Position numbers and translations under genes: made by a program. Below are positions 31,797-43,194 of a DNA stretch of 64,000 nucleotides, piece by piece. The notes under the pieces were generated by a model that searched no databases, was not told the origin of the DNA, and worked only from the letters and a program-made list of their open reading frames with translations. The stretch comes from Portulaca oleracea (lineage: Eukaryota > Streptophyta > Magnoliopsida > Caryophyllales > Portulacaceae): the NCBI GenBank assembly GCA_029582165.1, contig CM055872.1:50177195-50241194 (forward strand), in the 5' to 3' direction. Position 1 is the stretch's first letter. Every line of letters begins with the position of its first letter.

Positions 31797-33724
31797 CTCT
31801 TGCTTGTCCTCAAGCAAGTCAGAATTGAAAATAGGAGGGTTAGGGCTCAAACAGGAAAAACAGAACCTAAGAAGAAAAAAAGAAGCAGAAAGAGTTTTCG
31901 ATAGGATTATAAAAACAAAATCTTAACACCCCCTCAGGCTAACCAATCTAACACATCAATTGAACAAGGAAGCACAAAGGTCAGTCTAGACAAGATCAAA
32001 ACTCAGTTCAAAAGAGAAAGGAAAAAGTTTTCGAAACCAAAAGTATTGAACAAGTATTTCATAAGCATAAATCCACCAACAGTCTTAAGAATAATGCAAA
32101 TGTGCGCGGTTAGTTATGGACGTAAGTCAGTCAAAAAGAGCAAACCTCACATAGGAAAGACAATCAAAAGGACTTTGTCGAGTTGTAACGGGGCTTAGGT
32201 TAGGGGAAAGGAGCGGTAAAATTTGGGATTGAGGAGTTAAGAGCCAAGCTTGGATTGAATTTCCATGAGTATAACACTCTAAACTCACCTTCTTGCTTAG
32301 TGTATGCAAGGAATTTCACCTTTCACCCTCAACAATATGAAACATCTCAGCTGAATACAACCAAGTCAAAGTTTTCAGAATTTTAAATTGAATCTCCCTA
32401 AACACCCTTTTCTTTTGGAACTCTTTTTCTCTTTTTTTTATTCTATACTTCTCCTTTTTTTCTTTTTGGTGGCTGATCGGGGAGAATAAAACTATGGAAT
32501 TACAACTTCGACTTCGATAATATACAGACAACATAACCAAACACCAATTATTCAAAAGGTGGGACTTTTAGTTCCTCCCAACTTGAAACAATAAGCACAA
32601 TTCCTCCCAAACTTCATATTTTTATTCAAAAACACACCAAACCAACTGTTCCTTCCAAAAAAACGACAAACTCTCATTCAACCAAGCAAGGCAAAGGGAT
32701 ACTGGATATCAAAGGCCAAGGCTTGTATTGTCAGGGTTCAATCATGAAAAAAGGGTAAACAAAGGCTAGGCGGGGCAAAAAGAACGTTAAATATAATGTA
32801 GGGTAGGCTATTTGGCTATGTAGCTTAACAAAATAAAAAGAATACCTTAATCACTTTGTCACAACGTGCAATGCAAATATGTAGTCTCAAGTAAGATGCA
32901 AAGCAAGTTCTAGATATGCAACTAATGGGTGAGTCACTCAGGGAATTATGGAATTGATAAAAAAAAAGTGATCAATTCAAAATTTTAGGCAATGTGGACT
33001 CACGGGATAGGGCTCAATTAACTAAACTTAGCCCAAAGATTTGCGGCACACACATTTATACTTTCTAAGATAGTCAAAGCAGTAAGATACAACTTTCGTA
33101 ACTTGACTCAAAATCAGAAGATTTGAAGGAAAAGGTATTAAAAAAAACTTTTGAGATCTCATCCAGACTTTTCTAAGCGAAGCAAGCTAAACTAAAAGTA
33201 AGAAAGGTTTACAAATCGTCACCGAAGGTGTTTCCGGTTTTAATCCTAGTCCTATCCTATATTTTTTTTTTGTCTTTTCTAATTTTATTTTTTTTTTGTC
33301 TTTTTCTAATTTTTCTGATTTTTTTGAATTTTTGAATAGGTGGATGCAAAAGAAAGAAAAAGAAACAAACTAAGAAAAGTAAAAGAAAAATCTATATAAA
33401 TCTATCTAATACAATTTAGGTGGATGCAATTTAAAAGAAAAACTTAGAAAGACTAAACTTAAGAAAACTAGAAAACAAAAGAAAAACACACTAAAAACTC
33501 AAATAAAGAAAACAAACAAGCTAAATCTAGAAAGCATACTAACTAAAAACAAGCACAATAAAAGAAACACACAAAAAATAAGAAAAATCACACTAGAAAT
33601 TGAAAAATAAGCATGAAACAAGAAAAAGAAAGACGAAAAGAAAAGAAAAATAAATGAAAAACAGAAAAATAAACGAAAAACAGAGAAATAAGAAGAAAAA
33701 TTCACAAGAAGAAATATTTTTCAA
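31797..33724 (-). other. Athila-like element, non-coding 3' region
   Basis: About 1.9 kb between the third ORF and the 3' LTR. A pyrimidine/purine-asymmetric low-complexity stretch (33240-33720, runs of AAAGAAAAA and TTTTTTT) dominates. No ORF worth calling. ORFs on either strand here are low-complexity by-products. Confidence 0.6.
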
Positions 33725-33742
33725 CCCCCCCCCCATGCTTAG
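33725..33742 (-). other. Second polypurine-like motif, downstream of the third ORF
   Basis: Minus strand CTAAGCAT followed by ten G. It repeats the CTAAGCATGAGGGG core of the LTR-adjacent tract and lies 130 nt beyond the third ORF's stop. The GAGGACAATGCAA phrase precedes it. Confidence 0.75.
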
Positions 33743-33874
33743 ATGTTGCATTGTCCTCAATGCAGAAGACAACAGTGAAGGGTAAGGGCTAGCCAAGGAT
33801 CAAGGATCCTCGGAAGGTGGGGAAGGGTTGGTATGGCTCGGTCCTAGTGGTGCTGAGGCTCGATCAAACATGGC

Positions 33875-35108
33875 CTAAATAAGGCCGGTGAGATTGGCGA
33901 TTGACTCGTCAAGACGGTCAAATCGCAGGTCAAACTGACCCCTATACTCAACAAAACTATCCCTCAACTCGTTGACACGATGCTCGGTCCGGTCAATGGA
34001 GGTTTGGAGGTCACGAAAGCACGCTACATAGTCTAGTTGGGGTTGTTCGGGTTGAGGGTTAGGGTGGATTTCTGGTTCTAGTTCGGGATCAAACTCGGGG
34101 AAGGGAGGCATCCACATCAAATTCTCAACAACTTGGGGAGAGGTGTGGGGGTTAGGCACAGGAAACCTAGCGTTGTTAGGATAGACCCAAAGACAACGCG
34201 AGTCTTTGTCAAACTTACACAAACCAAAGGAATTGCACTGGTCTCCATCCAAGAATAAACTACCTGGGACTAGGTCAGTGGGGTTCCTAGGTGGCCTAAA
34301 GCCGTATTGGCGTGCAAGGTGTATAATGTAGCCCCCTATGGCAATGCCCTTGTTGGTTGAGGTGGCGACACTAGAAAGATGGTGGGTTAGCATAGCTGCG
34401 GGGTCGACACGAGGGTCGGCATCTAACATGGAATGCAACATGTAGCAATCAGCTGGGTAGCTTTGTTTGAGCTACTGGGCCTCCCGAAGATACCGCAAGA
34501 GAGTATGCAGTGGACATACCTCATTACGGGGTTTCTAATCATGGTCGCGGGGGTGTTGCTAGGGTCCCAATCGTCAAAACCAGAAATTCTGAAAAAGAAA
34601 CCCTTCCTATCCCACTCTATGGGTATAAGGGATGAATCCCTACATGTGCGTTCAGGAAAACCAAAGGTGCGGGCAAATTTGGACACGGTCATGGTCCTCT
34701 CTACCCCCAAAAGCTGGAAACGAATGCACCCGTCCCTCCCTTGGAGGTTCACAACTAGGGTCGACAAGAATTCAAAGGTAATTCCCCTATAGGTTAGTTC
34801 GCCTAACCTAGCTATGTTGGTCATGTAGCAATGACCGAACATCCAATCAACATCATCCAACATACCACAACTACGCAAGAAAGGCTAATGCATATATTTG
34901 GTGGGGATGAGGGCTCTTTGGGAGAGGGAGTCGTACCTTTTCTTGACGTCCTCTTCAAAGTTGAAGGGGTTCGAGTTCCTCGAGTTCCTTGGAGGTGCAA
35001 CTTTCTATTTTCATTTCTCCGCGCCGTAGCTTTGCGCTTCCGGCTGCCTCCGGTTTCGTTGTCATCGCCCGATGGTCCGGAGAAGCTAGGATTCTTAGTT
35101 CTCACCAT
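33875..35108 (-). pseudogene. Athila-type accessory (ORF1/env-position) protein, two frameshifts
   Basis: Three overlapping frames on the minus strand: 35108-34821 (basic N-terminus, MVRTKNPSFSGPSGDDNE, SRKRKATARR), 34878-34423 (GMLDDVDWMFGHCYMTNI, then TYRGITFEFLSTLVVN, IRFQLLGVERTMTVSKFART, FGFPERT) and 34441-33875 (Pro/Glu-rich middle; C-terminal heptad-like segment around TSIDRTEHRVNELRDSFVEY). The middle part resembles the Athila ORF-1 family ('FLSSL...I.FRLFG.ERTLTL.EFN..FGFP'). Frameshifts sit near 34850 and 34430. The role of these proteins is unknown. Without the shifts the protein would be about 400 residues. No transmembrane segment is evident, which argues against an envelope function. 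Confidence 0.65.
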
Positions 35109-35200
35109 CTAAAAATACTCACAAACTCAGTAAAATCACTAAGATAGATTCTAGGTATCAAATAAGCATGATCATAACACATAAACTTAGTCCTAACAAT

Positions 35201-35213
35201 CCCCCCATGCTTA
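35201..35213 (-). other. Third polypurine-like motif, upstream of the third ORF
   Basis: Minus strand TAAGCATGGGGGG, about 93 nt before the third ORF's ATG. It shares the AAGCATGRGGGG core with the tract beside the LTR and with the motif at 33725-33742. Confidence 0.75.
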
Positions 35214-36351
35214 TTTTATATTAGGGATTGAAATCAAGACAAATCTAACCTAAAATCTTACTAAAAACAGAGCATAGCACCACAACACAATCACAACCAA
35301 AGTCTAGACATAAATTTCTCAATTTCAACATCAAATTGCTCTCTCAATACATCCAACAACACAATTCTCTCAATTCTAGAACAAAAAGATCAAAGATCAA
35401 TCAACTCAAACCAAGCCCTAACCAAGAATTCAATCCAAGAATTCAAACCCAAATCAAGAAATTCGAATCTAGGACATGATAATTGGTATAATTTGAACAA
35501 ATTGCTCAATAAACTCAAGTATTCAACCAAATCATACCACAAATGAAGTATAAAATCAAAGAACAAGAGAAAGAGTTGAAAATTCCATACCTTGAGTTTG
35601 AAGAGGGAAGAGGAATGCAGCTTGAAGGTTCAAAGTGTTAGAGTGCAAGTGAGAAGAGAAAAGAGAGAAGAAGGTGGTGTGTGGTGGCGGCGCCGGCGAG
35701 TAGGACGACGGCGCTGGTGGTGGTTGGTGGCTCAGGTGGCATTTGCGGGAGAGGGGTCGTCGGGGAGTGTTAGGGCAAAAGCAAGTAAGGTGTTTTGTTT
35801 TGAAAGAAAAGGGAAAGGATGGCCTCGACTAAATTAAAAGAGGCGGGCAAAAATTCTGAGCAAATAGCAAAACGCAACCAGCGTTTTAAAAATGCGGCCT
35901 GCGTTTTGCAAAAAAGAGTTACCTGGACTTTCTGGACGACGCGCAGCCAGCGCCTGGAAAACGCTGGCTGCGTTTTCCTACCTGAAGCAGGTAATTCGAT
36001 TTCTGTAACTTTTTGCTTGTTTTCTCCCTTTTCTTTGTTTGCTCCTTGTTTTCCTTATAGTTTGACATACCAAAAATCCCTACAAACATCTATCAACATA
36101 AAATTCATTAGGTTAGAAATAAAAATTTTAATAAAAGCCATGAATTTCTCAAATTTCTTCTTTTTCACTACACACTAAAAGGGAAAACATTAGTAAACTT
36201 CAAAATAAAAATTAGTAAGGATTAAAATTTGAAAGAAAATAATTGGACTAAAATAAAAATAAAAAAGTGGGGAGGAATAAATATTTAGATAATAGTGTAC
36301 CTCCCCGGGGTTGCTTTGTTTAACGTCGTTACCTCGACGTTATGGACCCTA
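35214..36351 (-). other. Athila-like intergenic region with LTR-type palindromes
   Basis: Non-coding region between integrase and the third ORF. Two perfect palindromes of the kind found in the LTR lie here: AAAACGC-AACCA-GCGTTTT (35869-35887) and AAAACGC-TGGCT-GCGTTTT (35958-35976). Plus-strand ORFs at 35592-35837 and 35819-36178 are antisense by-products. Confidence 0.65.
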
Positions 36352-37685
36352 CTCATCGGGGTCCTTGAGTAGTCTCTTTGTTGACTGGAGGTCGGGATCA
36401 CCAACCAAGTATGGCTTCAACTGCTGCCCGTTGACTTTAAATGAACCAGTATTCTCATGCCAAATCTTTACCACTCCATGAGGGAAAGCGCGAAGAACTT
36501 TATATGGTCTGGTCCATCTTGATTATAGTTTCCCGGGAAATAACCGTAGCCTTGAATTGAACATGAGCACCATGTCACCCTCTCGCAATATTCTTCGCAT
36601 AATATGCTTGTGTGCCAAGATTTTGTTCTTTCCTTGTATATTCGGGAACTCTCGTATGCTTCTAGCCGCAGTTCATCGAGTTCTTGAAGTTGCACAATTC
36701 TCTTTTCTTTAGCAATCTTAGGGTCGAAATTAAGGGCCTTGATGGCCAAGAAAGCCTTGTGCTCGATCTGAACCGGGAGATGACAAGCTTTTCCGAATAT
36801 TAATCTGTAGGGTGTGCTGCCTAAAGGAGTTTTGAAAGCAGTTCTATAGGCCCACAGCGCATCATCGAGTTTTAGGGACCAATCTTTACTTGATCTATTA
36901 ACTGTTTTCTCGAGACTGCTCTTTATTTCTCTATTCGAGAGTTCAACTTGACCACTAGTTTGGGGATGATAAGGTGTAGCCACCTTATGTTTGACTCCAT
37001 ATTTGGCTAGGAGGGATTCTAGTGGTCGGTTGCATAAGTGGGTTCCATTGTCGCTAAGGAGCACTCTAGGAGTCCCAAATCTAGAAAAGATGTTCTTTTT
37101 GAGGAACTTGATGACTGTTTTGGTGTCATCAGTTGGGGAGGCTACGGCTTCTATCCACTTAGAGACATAATCCATAACAATTAGAATGTAGAGGTTTTTG
37201 TGGGATGGCGGAAACGGTCCCATGAAGTCTATTCCCCATACATCGAATAATTCGACCTCTAGCATCCCAGTTTGAGACATCTCATTTCTTCTAGATATAT
37301 TTCCTGTTCTTTGGCATCTGTTGCAACATATAACATAACGCCTGACATCTCTTGTAAGAGTGGGCCAATAGAATCCAGCTTGAAGAACCTTGGCAAGTGT
37401 TTTGTCGGGTCCGAAGTGTCCACCGAAAGGGATAACATGGAGATGGAATAACACGTTTCGCACTTCCTCTTCGGGTATACACCATTTGTAAATTCCATCA
37501 CCGCAAAGTTTGTATAATAGTGGTTCTCCCCAAACATATCTTTTAACATCGGAAAGGAATTTCTTTTTCTGTTGATAAGCTAAATCAAGTGGGAGAGCTC
37601 CGCAAACTAGATAATTCACATAGTCTACGAACCATGGGGCTGAGTGTCGATTTATGGCTAAGAGTTGCTCGTGAGGGAACCACTC
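36352..37685 (-). pseudogene. Athila-like integrase
   Basis: A frame of 383 codons from 37619, with homologous sequence starting near 37685 ([18 protein letters not shown]) before any ATG. Numbering from the ATG: zinc-binding H61, H68, C99, C102; catalytic core D131 (GIDFMGPF), D190 (LLSDNGTHL) and E226 ([10 protein letters not shown]), with the expected 35-residue D-E spacing. The C-terminal part frameshifts near 36590 and continues in another frame as [12 protein letters not shown]...VNGQQLKPYL to about 36352. Integrase joins the cDNA to host DNA in the nucleus. Catalytic residues are intact, but frameshifts at both ends make the gene non-functional. Confidence 0.92.
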
Positions 37686-37690
37686 ATTGA

Positions 37691-38875
37691 TTATAGATCA
37701 TCCTTAACTAAAGAGTCGGATTGATGCCTCGATATATGATCAGCTACAACGTTTTGCAGACCGGGTTTGTCTCGAATCTCAATGTCAAACTCTTGAAGCA
37801 GTAGCACCCAACAAATAAGACGAGGTTTCGAATCAGCCTTTGTCATTAAATGTTTGATAGCTGCATGGTCCGTGTAGACTATGACCTGAGAATTGATTAG
37901 ATAGAGTCTGAATTTGTCTAGGGCATATACTACTGCTAGAAACTCCTTTTCAGTAGTTGCATAATTCACTTGAGCTCCATCGAGAGTTTTGCTAGCGTAG
38001 TAGATGGCATAAGGTTTTCCATCAATCCTTTGCCCTAGCACTGCTCCTATAGCGTGATCGCTTGCGTCACACATAATTTCGAAACGTAGATTCCAATCCG
38101 GCGCTTGCATTATGGGTGCAGACACCAAAGCCTGTTTCAATTTTCGAAAAGCAGCTAAGCACTCTTCATTGAACTCGAATGGAGCGTCCTTGGCAAGTAG
38201 GTTTGTAAGAGGTTTCGCTATCTTCGAGAAGTCCTTGATAAATTGTCGACAGTAACCTACATGTCCTAGGAAGCTTCTGATACCTTTCACGGACACTGGC
38301 GGGGGAAGTTTCTCGATTACTTCAACCTTGCCCTTGCCCACTGAAATTCCCTTGCTAGAAATCACATGTCCTAAGACTACTCCTTGCACCATAAAGTGGC
38401 ATTTTTCCCAATTTAGAACTAGGTTGACTTATTCACGCCTTTGCAGTACCCGCTTTAAATTATGCAGGCAAAGGTCGAATGAGGTTCCATAAACTGAGAA
38501 ATCATCCATGAATACCTCCACAATATCCTCAATAAACTTAGCAAAGACTGCCATCATACATCTCTTAAATGTGGCAGGTGCATTGCACAATCCAAAAGGC
38601 ATCCTTCTGTAGGCAAAGGTTCCGTAAGGACAGGTGAATGTCGTTTTTTCCTGATCTTTAGGGTGAATTGGGATTTGAAAGAATCCCGAATATCCGTCCA
38701 AATAGCAAAAATAGGAATTCTTTACTAGGCGCTCCAACATTTGGCCTACAAATGGAAGCGGAAAATGATCTTTTCTGGTAGCCTTGTTCAGTTTCCTGTA
38801 GTCGATGCACACCCTCCATCTAGTAACAGTCCTGGTGGGAATTAACTCATTTTCCTCATTCTTGACCACAGTCAT
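37691..38875 (-). pseudogene. Athila-like reverse transcriptase and RNase H
   Basis: One frame broken by a single TAA (38426-38428). RT part, numbered from 38875: WRVCIDYRKLNKAT, catalytic D60 (CYLDGYSGFFQIPI), MPFGLCNAPATF and the FMDD box at 122-125. After the stop the frame resumes ([35 protein letters not shown]). RNase H follows, numbered from 38392: D109 ([14 protein letters not shown]), E148/E150 ([12 protein letters not shown]) and D175 ([10 protein letters not shown]). These copy the element's RNA into DNA and degrade the template in cytoplasmic particles. The coding sequence upstream is joined by a frameshift near 38955. Confidence 0.93.
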
Positions 38876-38937
38876 TCCTCCTTTCTTCGGGACTACATGA
38901 ACAGGACTGACCCACTCGCTGTCTGAAATGGGGTAAA

Positions 38938-39471
38938 TTATCCCTGCCTTGAGTAGTTCAGTATCTCCTTCTTCACTACTTCTTCCATATTTGGGTTGAG
39001 TCTCCTTTGATGTTCGACTGAAGGTTTATGGTCTTCCTCAAGGAGGATTCTATGCATGCAGAAGGAAGGATGTATTCCTTTTAAATCATCCATGACATAC
39101 CCAATTGCCTTTCGGTGAGTTCGCAAAACTTCCAGTAATGAAGATGTTTCTTCTTTTGTTAAAGTTGAACTTACAATCACGGGATACGTAGAATCCGGCC
39201 TGAGGAACTCATATCGTAGTGTATCCGGTAGCGGTTTCAGTTCCACTTCAGGAGCTTTTGGTTCCGTGATATCACAATTGTTGGTTAGGTCGTATTCCTC
39301 TTTGGGTTCACTTGTTACCTCATGTGCGGCATCCAATAGCCTTGCGTAAGCGACTATGGCATCTTCTTCTTTCTGCACTGAGCAATCATTGAGCAGACAT
39401 AGTTCAAGTGGATCACTTGACTGATCGTTAGGGGTCGCGTTAGTGTTAATTCCCTCAATAGAATCTATCAA
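38938..39471 (-). pseudogene. Athila-like pol linker between protease and RT
   Basis: 177 codons in the protease frame. Mostly acidic linker, ending with PVIVSSTLTKEETSSLLEVL and HRKAIGYVMDDLKGIHPSFC, then MHRILLEEDHKPSVEHQRRL, the segment that precedes RT in Athila and Tat elements. A one-base frameshift near 38955 disconnects it from RT: the +1 frame continues as IIYPISDSEWVSPVHVVPKK. Stops at about 39530 and 39640 disconnect it from the protease. Confidence 0.85.
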
Positions 39472-39642
39472 ATTACAATCATCAGAGAGCGAGGGAAATT
39501 TCGTAGCATGTTTTAGATTGAATTTAATCTTTTACGTTCCCACATTAAAGGTCATTTTTCCATTTTTAACATCTACACAACATCCTGAGGTTGCTAGGAA
39601 TGGTCTTCCAAGGATGATGGGTGTTCGTGAGTCCTCGTCCAT

Positions 39643-40512
39643 TTATAAAATAACAAAATCTACAGGGATGAAAATCTCTCCTATTTTAGTGGGTACATCC
39701 TCTAAAACACCTATTGGGTATTTTATAAATCGGTCGGCTAACTGTAGAGCAATAGTGGTAGGTTTCAACTCTCGTATCCCTAACTTCTTATACATAGAGT
39801 AAGGCATCAAATTGACGATGGATCCTAGGTCGCATAAGGCGCGATCAATGTGCAAGGTGCCCATTTCGCATGGAATAGTGAAGCTACCAGGATCTTTAAG
39901 TTTGGTAGGCAGTTTATTCTGTATGGCAGCACTACAATAATCATTTAGGGCCATTATCTCATGTTCTTCTAACTTTCTTTTGTTACTAAGGATTTCTTTG
40001 AGAAATTTTGCATAAATAGGCATTTGCGTAAACACCTCATTGAACGGGATAGTAACTTGAAGCTGTTTTATTATTTCCATAAACTTCCCAAAGTGTTTGT
40101 CATGTTTCATACTAACTAACCTCTCAAGGTAGGGCGGTACTGGTACGTGGACACTTTGGTCAACTACCGGTGGCTCCTCTTGCTTCTTCTTCCTCCCCCT
40201 ATCGGTCTCATCTATAGGTAACTCTTTTTCTGACTCAGGGCCCTTATCAGGAGTGTTATCAATTGGAAGTGGTTCGGTTGATGTACTTTCAGGTGTTTTT
40301 CTCCTAGGTTCTTCTAATTGTTTTCCACTCCTAAGGGTTAGGGCGTTGTAGTCTCCTGATACGCTATTGGTAAGCGAGGTGGAAGAATCATTCGGGTATG
40401 TCACTTGGGAGGCCAACTTTTCGGTTAGGTGAGTTAAGGTCTCTATCTTTTCTAGAAAGCTTTTAATTGTTCCTGCTTGTTCTTGCTGGCTTGACAAATG
40501 GTTTTTCACCAA
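39643..40512 (-). pseudogene. Athila-like gag C-terminal linker and aspartic protease
   Basis: 289 codons. Residues 1-130 are hydrophilic linker. The region VHVPVPPYLERLVSMKHDKH marks the usual pre-protease segment. The retropepsin occupies the C-terminus, with the active site CDLGSIVNLMPYSMYKKLG (catalytic D228). In this lineage D-L-G replaces D-T-G. The frame stops at 39640-39642, where GRPFLATSGCCVDVKNGKMT should follow in frame. The protease would process the polyprotein in the particle. Confidence 0.88.
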
Positions 40513-40579
40513 AATTTCTAATCGGGTTTTTGGTCAACATGGTGAAATCTATTGGGTTTGGGCATTACAGGTTATTCCC

Positions 40580-41476
40580 TTAGAACAAGCAGAGGTTGCA
40601 AAAATTGGTCGAATGACAAAGATCACATGATAAAGGTAAGGGTGTAGGCGAGTCTTGGTGGTCCATCTTTTTCACTAAAGAATCAAGTTTAGCAGTTAAT
40701 AGTGAAATAGCATCAAAATCTTGCTTACCTCTCGCTCTAGGGCGGGGTTCCGACCACTGCCGTGAGTTGTTTGTTAGGTTCTCGATCAGAGTCCAGATTC
40801 CCGGTACAGTTTTTCCCAAAATATTGTCTCCGACTGCTGAGAGGATGCTTCCTCTTGTTGACTCGCTTGCTCCATTGTAAAATGATTGGATTATAACCCC
40901 CTGCTCGAATCCGTGCTGAGGACATTGTCGAATAATGTCCTTGAATCTTTCCCAAGCATCGTACAGTGACTCATCCGGCTCTTGCATGAACATAGAAATC
41001 TGATTCCTTAGGCTGGTGAGCTTGCTTGGAGGAAAATACTTCGCCAAAAAGGTACTGGCGAGTTCATCGAAAGTTGTGATCCAGTTTGGTGGAAGTGTGT
41101 CAAGCCACTCCCACGCTTTGTCTTCCAACGAGAACAGGAAGAGACGCAGTTTGACGGTGTCCTCCGACACGTTGTTGGCCTTGTAGGTGTCACAAGCTTG
41201 ACGAAAGAGTCGCAGATGTCGGTTCAGATCTTCGTTAGCCAATCCATGGAATGGTGATTTTGACACCAAGTTGATCAAAGTCGTTCGCTTGGATGGTGGG
41301 AACGTTGATTGCTGATTGCTGATTGCAGGTTGGTAACATTGGGAGTCAGATACTGCCCGAATGTCTTTGGTCGCTGTTCTCCCATCACTTCTTCCTTTTC
41401 CGATTCCGATTTCAGCTCCTCTTCGTCCGTTTCTTGATTTTCTTGAAATTATTTCTCCAGTTTTGCTCTTTTCCAT
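40580..41476 (-). pseudogene. Athila-like gag (capsid)
   Basis: 298 codons. The Retrotrans_gag domain spans about residues 85-245 (HLRLFRQACDTYKANNVSED, WEWLDTLPPNWITTFDELAS, FLAKYFPPSKLTSLRNQISM, ESLYDAWERFKDIIRQCPQH). The nucleocapsid end is broken: a single CDLCHSTNFCNLC remnant replaces a proper CCHC knuckle, followed by a stop and a frameshift before the protease frame. The capsid packages element RNA in the cytoplasm. No convincing ATG context marks the start. The true gag start may lie slightly upstream. Confidence 0.9.
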
Positions 41477-41657
41477 CTCTCTCGAAGCGTGCGTTCGATC
41501 TCGTGATCATACTCGAAAGAGAAATATTTTTGCATAAACCTGAAAAAGACAAAAACAAGAACACCAAGCATAATAAAGAAAAATAAAGAAAAATAACAGA
41601 AATTAAATAACCTAGTCACCCAGAGCGCGTTGGTCCAATGGCGGTTGGGAGAACGAA

Positions 41658-41675
41658 TCCCCGGCAACGGCGCCA
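41658..41675 (-). other. Primer-binding site, tRNA-Asp type
   Basis: Minus strand TGGCGCCGTTGCCGGGGA, six bases inside the 5' LTR. This is the site characteristic of Athila-like elements. Confidence 0.93.
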
Positions 41676-41681
41676 AAAACT

Positions 41682-43131
41682 TGACAGACCTAAAACGTAT
41701 AGGTGTCTGTGTATCGGAAGTGTACGGGTCTGTGTAGTAATAAAATATCGTTCTCTCTCAGGGATTTGCGTTCAACCACGCACTGAACTAGTTCGCTACA
41801 AAGAATGCTAGGTCGATCCTATGGTTGTGGTAAAGTTTTCTAAACTAAACTAGGAAAGAAGGAATTTTTAGGGTTTAATCAAATAATTAAAAGCGTTCAG
41901 GGGAGTCCACTCTAGTCAATTAATCTAATTATCAACAATCCCGGTGCAGGTAACAAGATAATTCGGGGTCTATAATCTTTCTAGGCCTTATCACTTCGAT
42001 CTTTTGATCCTAGGTGAGTTACAATGATTAGACTAAACATTATTTCTAACTATTTAATCTAGTCAAAGATAACAACTGATTATAAATTGACTCTAGGCAA
42101 GAATCATTATGTCTAACTATTTTATAAACCTATTCAATCTACGCAATCCAATTCAAGACTCAAACTGTCATTATGTTGTTGAGAATCTAAAACCAGGTAC
42201 AGACTCAAACTGTCGTTCTATTGCAAAATTACCATGACATACATTGCACGCAGATTAAACGAATAAAAAGGATAACCTAACACCGAGACTGTTTTCAAAT
42301 TCAATCAATAGACATCGAGTTTATCCCCCAAACAAAGGAAATTAGCTACTCATAATTATGAAAGTAAACATTGCGAAATCTAAAAATGAACAAGAAAGCA
42401 TGAAAGTAAAGTAGAAATAAACCGTGTTCGAATTGGCGGAATCGATCTCTTCGTGTCACCCGAATCGATCCCTTTCGTGTTCTTCGATCACTAACAACAA
42501 TTTAATCTAATAACAATGTTCTTGGAATTAACTGTGAAGATACTAGTCTAAGTCTACGCTAAAAGCTTCCTATAGCCTGCTCTCAAAACAATACAAAGCT
42601 GCGTAAAAACTGATAGAAAATCGATGCTTTAAACGACAAAAATTAACCCCCTCTTATAAGGCCGGATTAGGGCATAAAGCGCGGCCTGCGTTTTAGAAAC
42701 GCTGGCTGCGTTTTGCCCAAAAGGTGAAGCTTCTCCATGTCTGGGCACTGGCTGCGGCCAGAAAACGCCAGCTGCGTTTTTCCCTTTTTCGCCTTCTAAA
42801 GCTCTTGGACAAGGCGCGGGCTGCATTTTTAAAACGCTGGCTGCACCTTGTTCCTCCGCGAGAACTGGGTTTGGGTCGTGGCTCATTGGGTCGTTTTTCC
42901 TTCGTTTTCTTCTTCTTCAACATCTTTTTTTTATTTTCCTTGATTTTTGCTATTTCTCCTCCAATTCTTCATGCTTTTTGATATAATTCCACCAAGTCCT
43001 GTAAAACATACCAAACTCCCGAACAAGTGTATAAATCATAGAAATTGACATAAAAATACGAGATATCGGATAAAAAGCATGAAACTGACATGATTTGAGC
43101 CCTAAAAACTCTACATAAAAACGACTTATCA
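41682..43131 (-). repeat. Athila-like LTR (5' LTR)
   Basis: 1450 bp, same termini as the left LTR. The minus-strand TATA box is degraded (TATAAGAG). The palindrome AAAACGC-CAGCT-GCGTTTT (42762-42780) is intact, while the neighbouring GGGCGC/GCGCCC palindrome has decayed. Confidence 0.95.
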
Positions 43132-43194
43132 GTTATATTTGACTTTATTTGGCCCTTTATGTTGTTCTATAGTTAGATCCATATTCATGTATAA
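43132..43194 (+). mobile_element. Tat-like internal fragment, middle piece
   Basis: GTTATATTTGACTTTATTTG...GATCCATAT, matching 52351-52405 of the sister unit. It lies between the two large insertions and ends with CATAT, the target duplication of the next element. Confidence 0.9.
43190..43194. repeat. Target site duplication CATAT (left) of the second gypsy element
   Basis: CATAT here and at 48191-48195. The unoccupied sister site at 52401 reads TCCATATAGAGATAGG, confirming the insertion point. Confidence 0.9.

Larger units (their letters stand above)
30249..43131 (-). mobile_element. Full-length Athila-like Ty3/gypsy retrotransposon, degenerate coding
   Basis: 12.9 kb, minus strand. LTRs at 30249-31779 and 41682-43131. 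The primer site TGGCGCCGTTGCCGGGGA (minus strand) beside the right LTR is the tRNA-Asp-type site of Athila elements. The polypurine tract abuts the left LTR, and there is a GCTAT/GTTAT target duplication. In element order the interior encodes gag, protease, RT, RNase H, integrase and a third ORF after pol, the position of the Athila env-like/accessory ORF. Several stops and frameshifts inactivate it. It inserted into the Tat-like array. Confidence 0.95.

Noticed and set aside
33875..35108. Viral envelope gene
   Set aside because: The position after pol invites the name, but no signal peptide or transmembrane segment is visible and the similarity is to the Athila ORF-1 family.
34433..35112. 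Plus-strand ORFs of 93-119 codons
   Set aside because: Shadows of the minus-strand Athila accessory ORF.
35592..36178. Plus-strand ORFs between integrase and third ORF
   Set aside because: Antisense to the element and composed of palindrome and purine-rich sequence.
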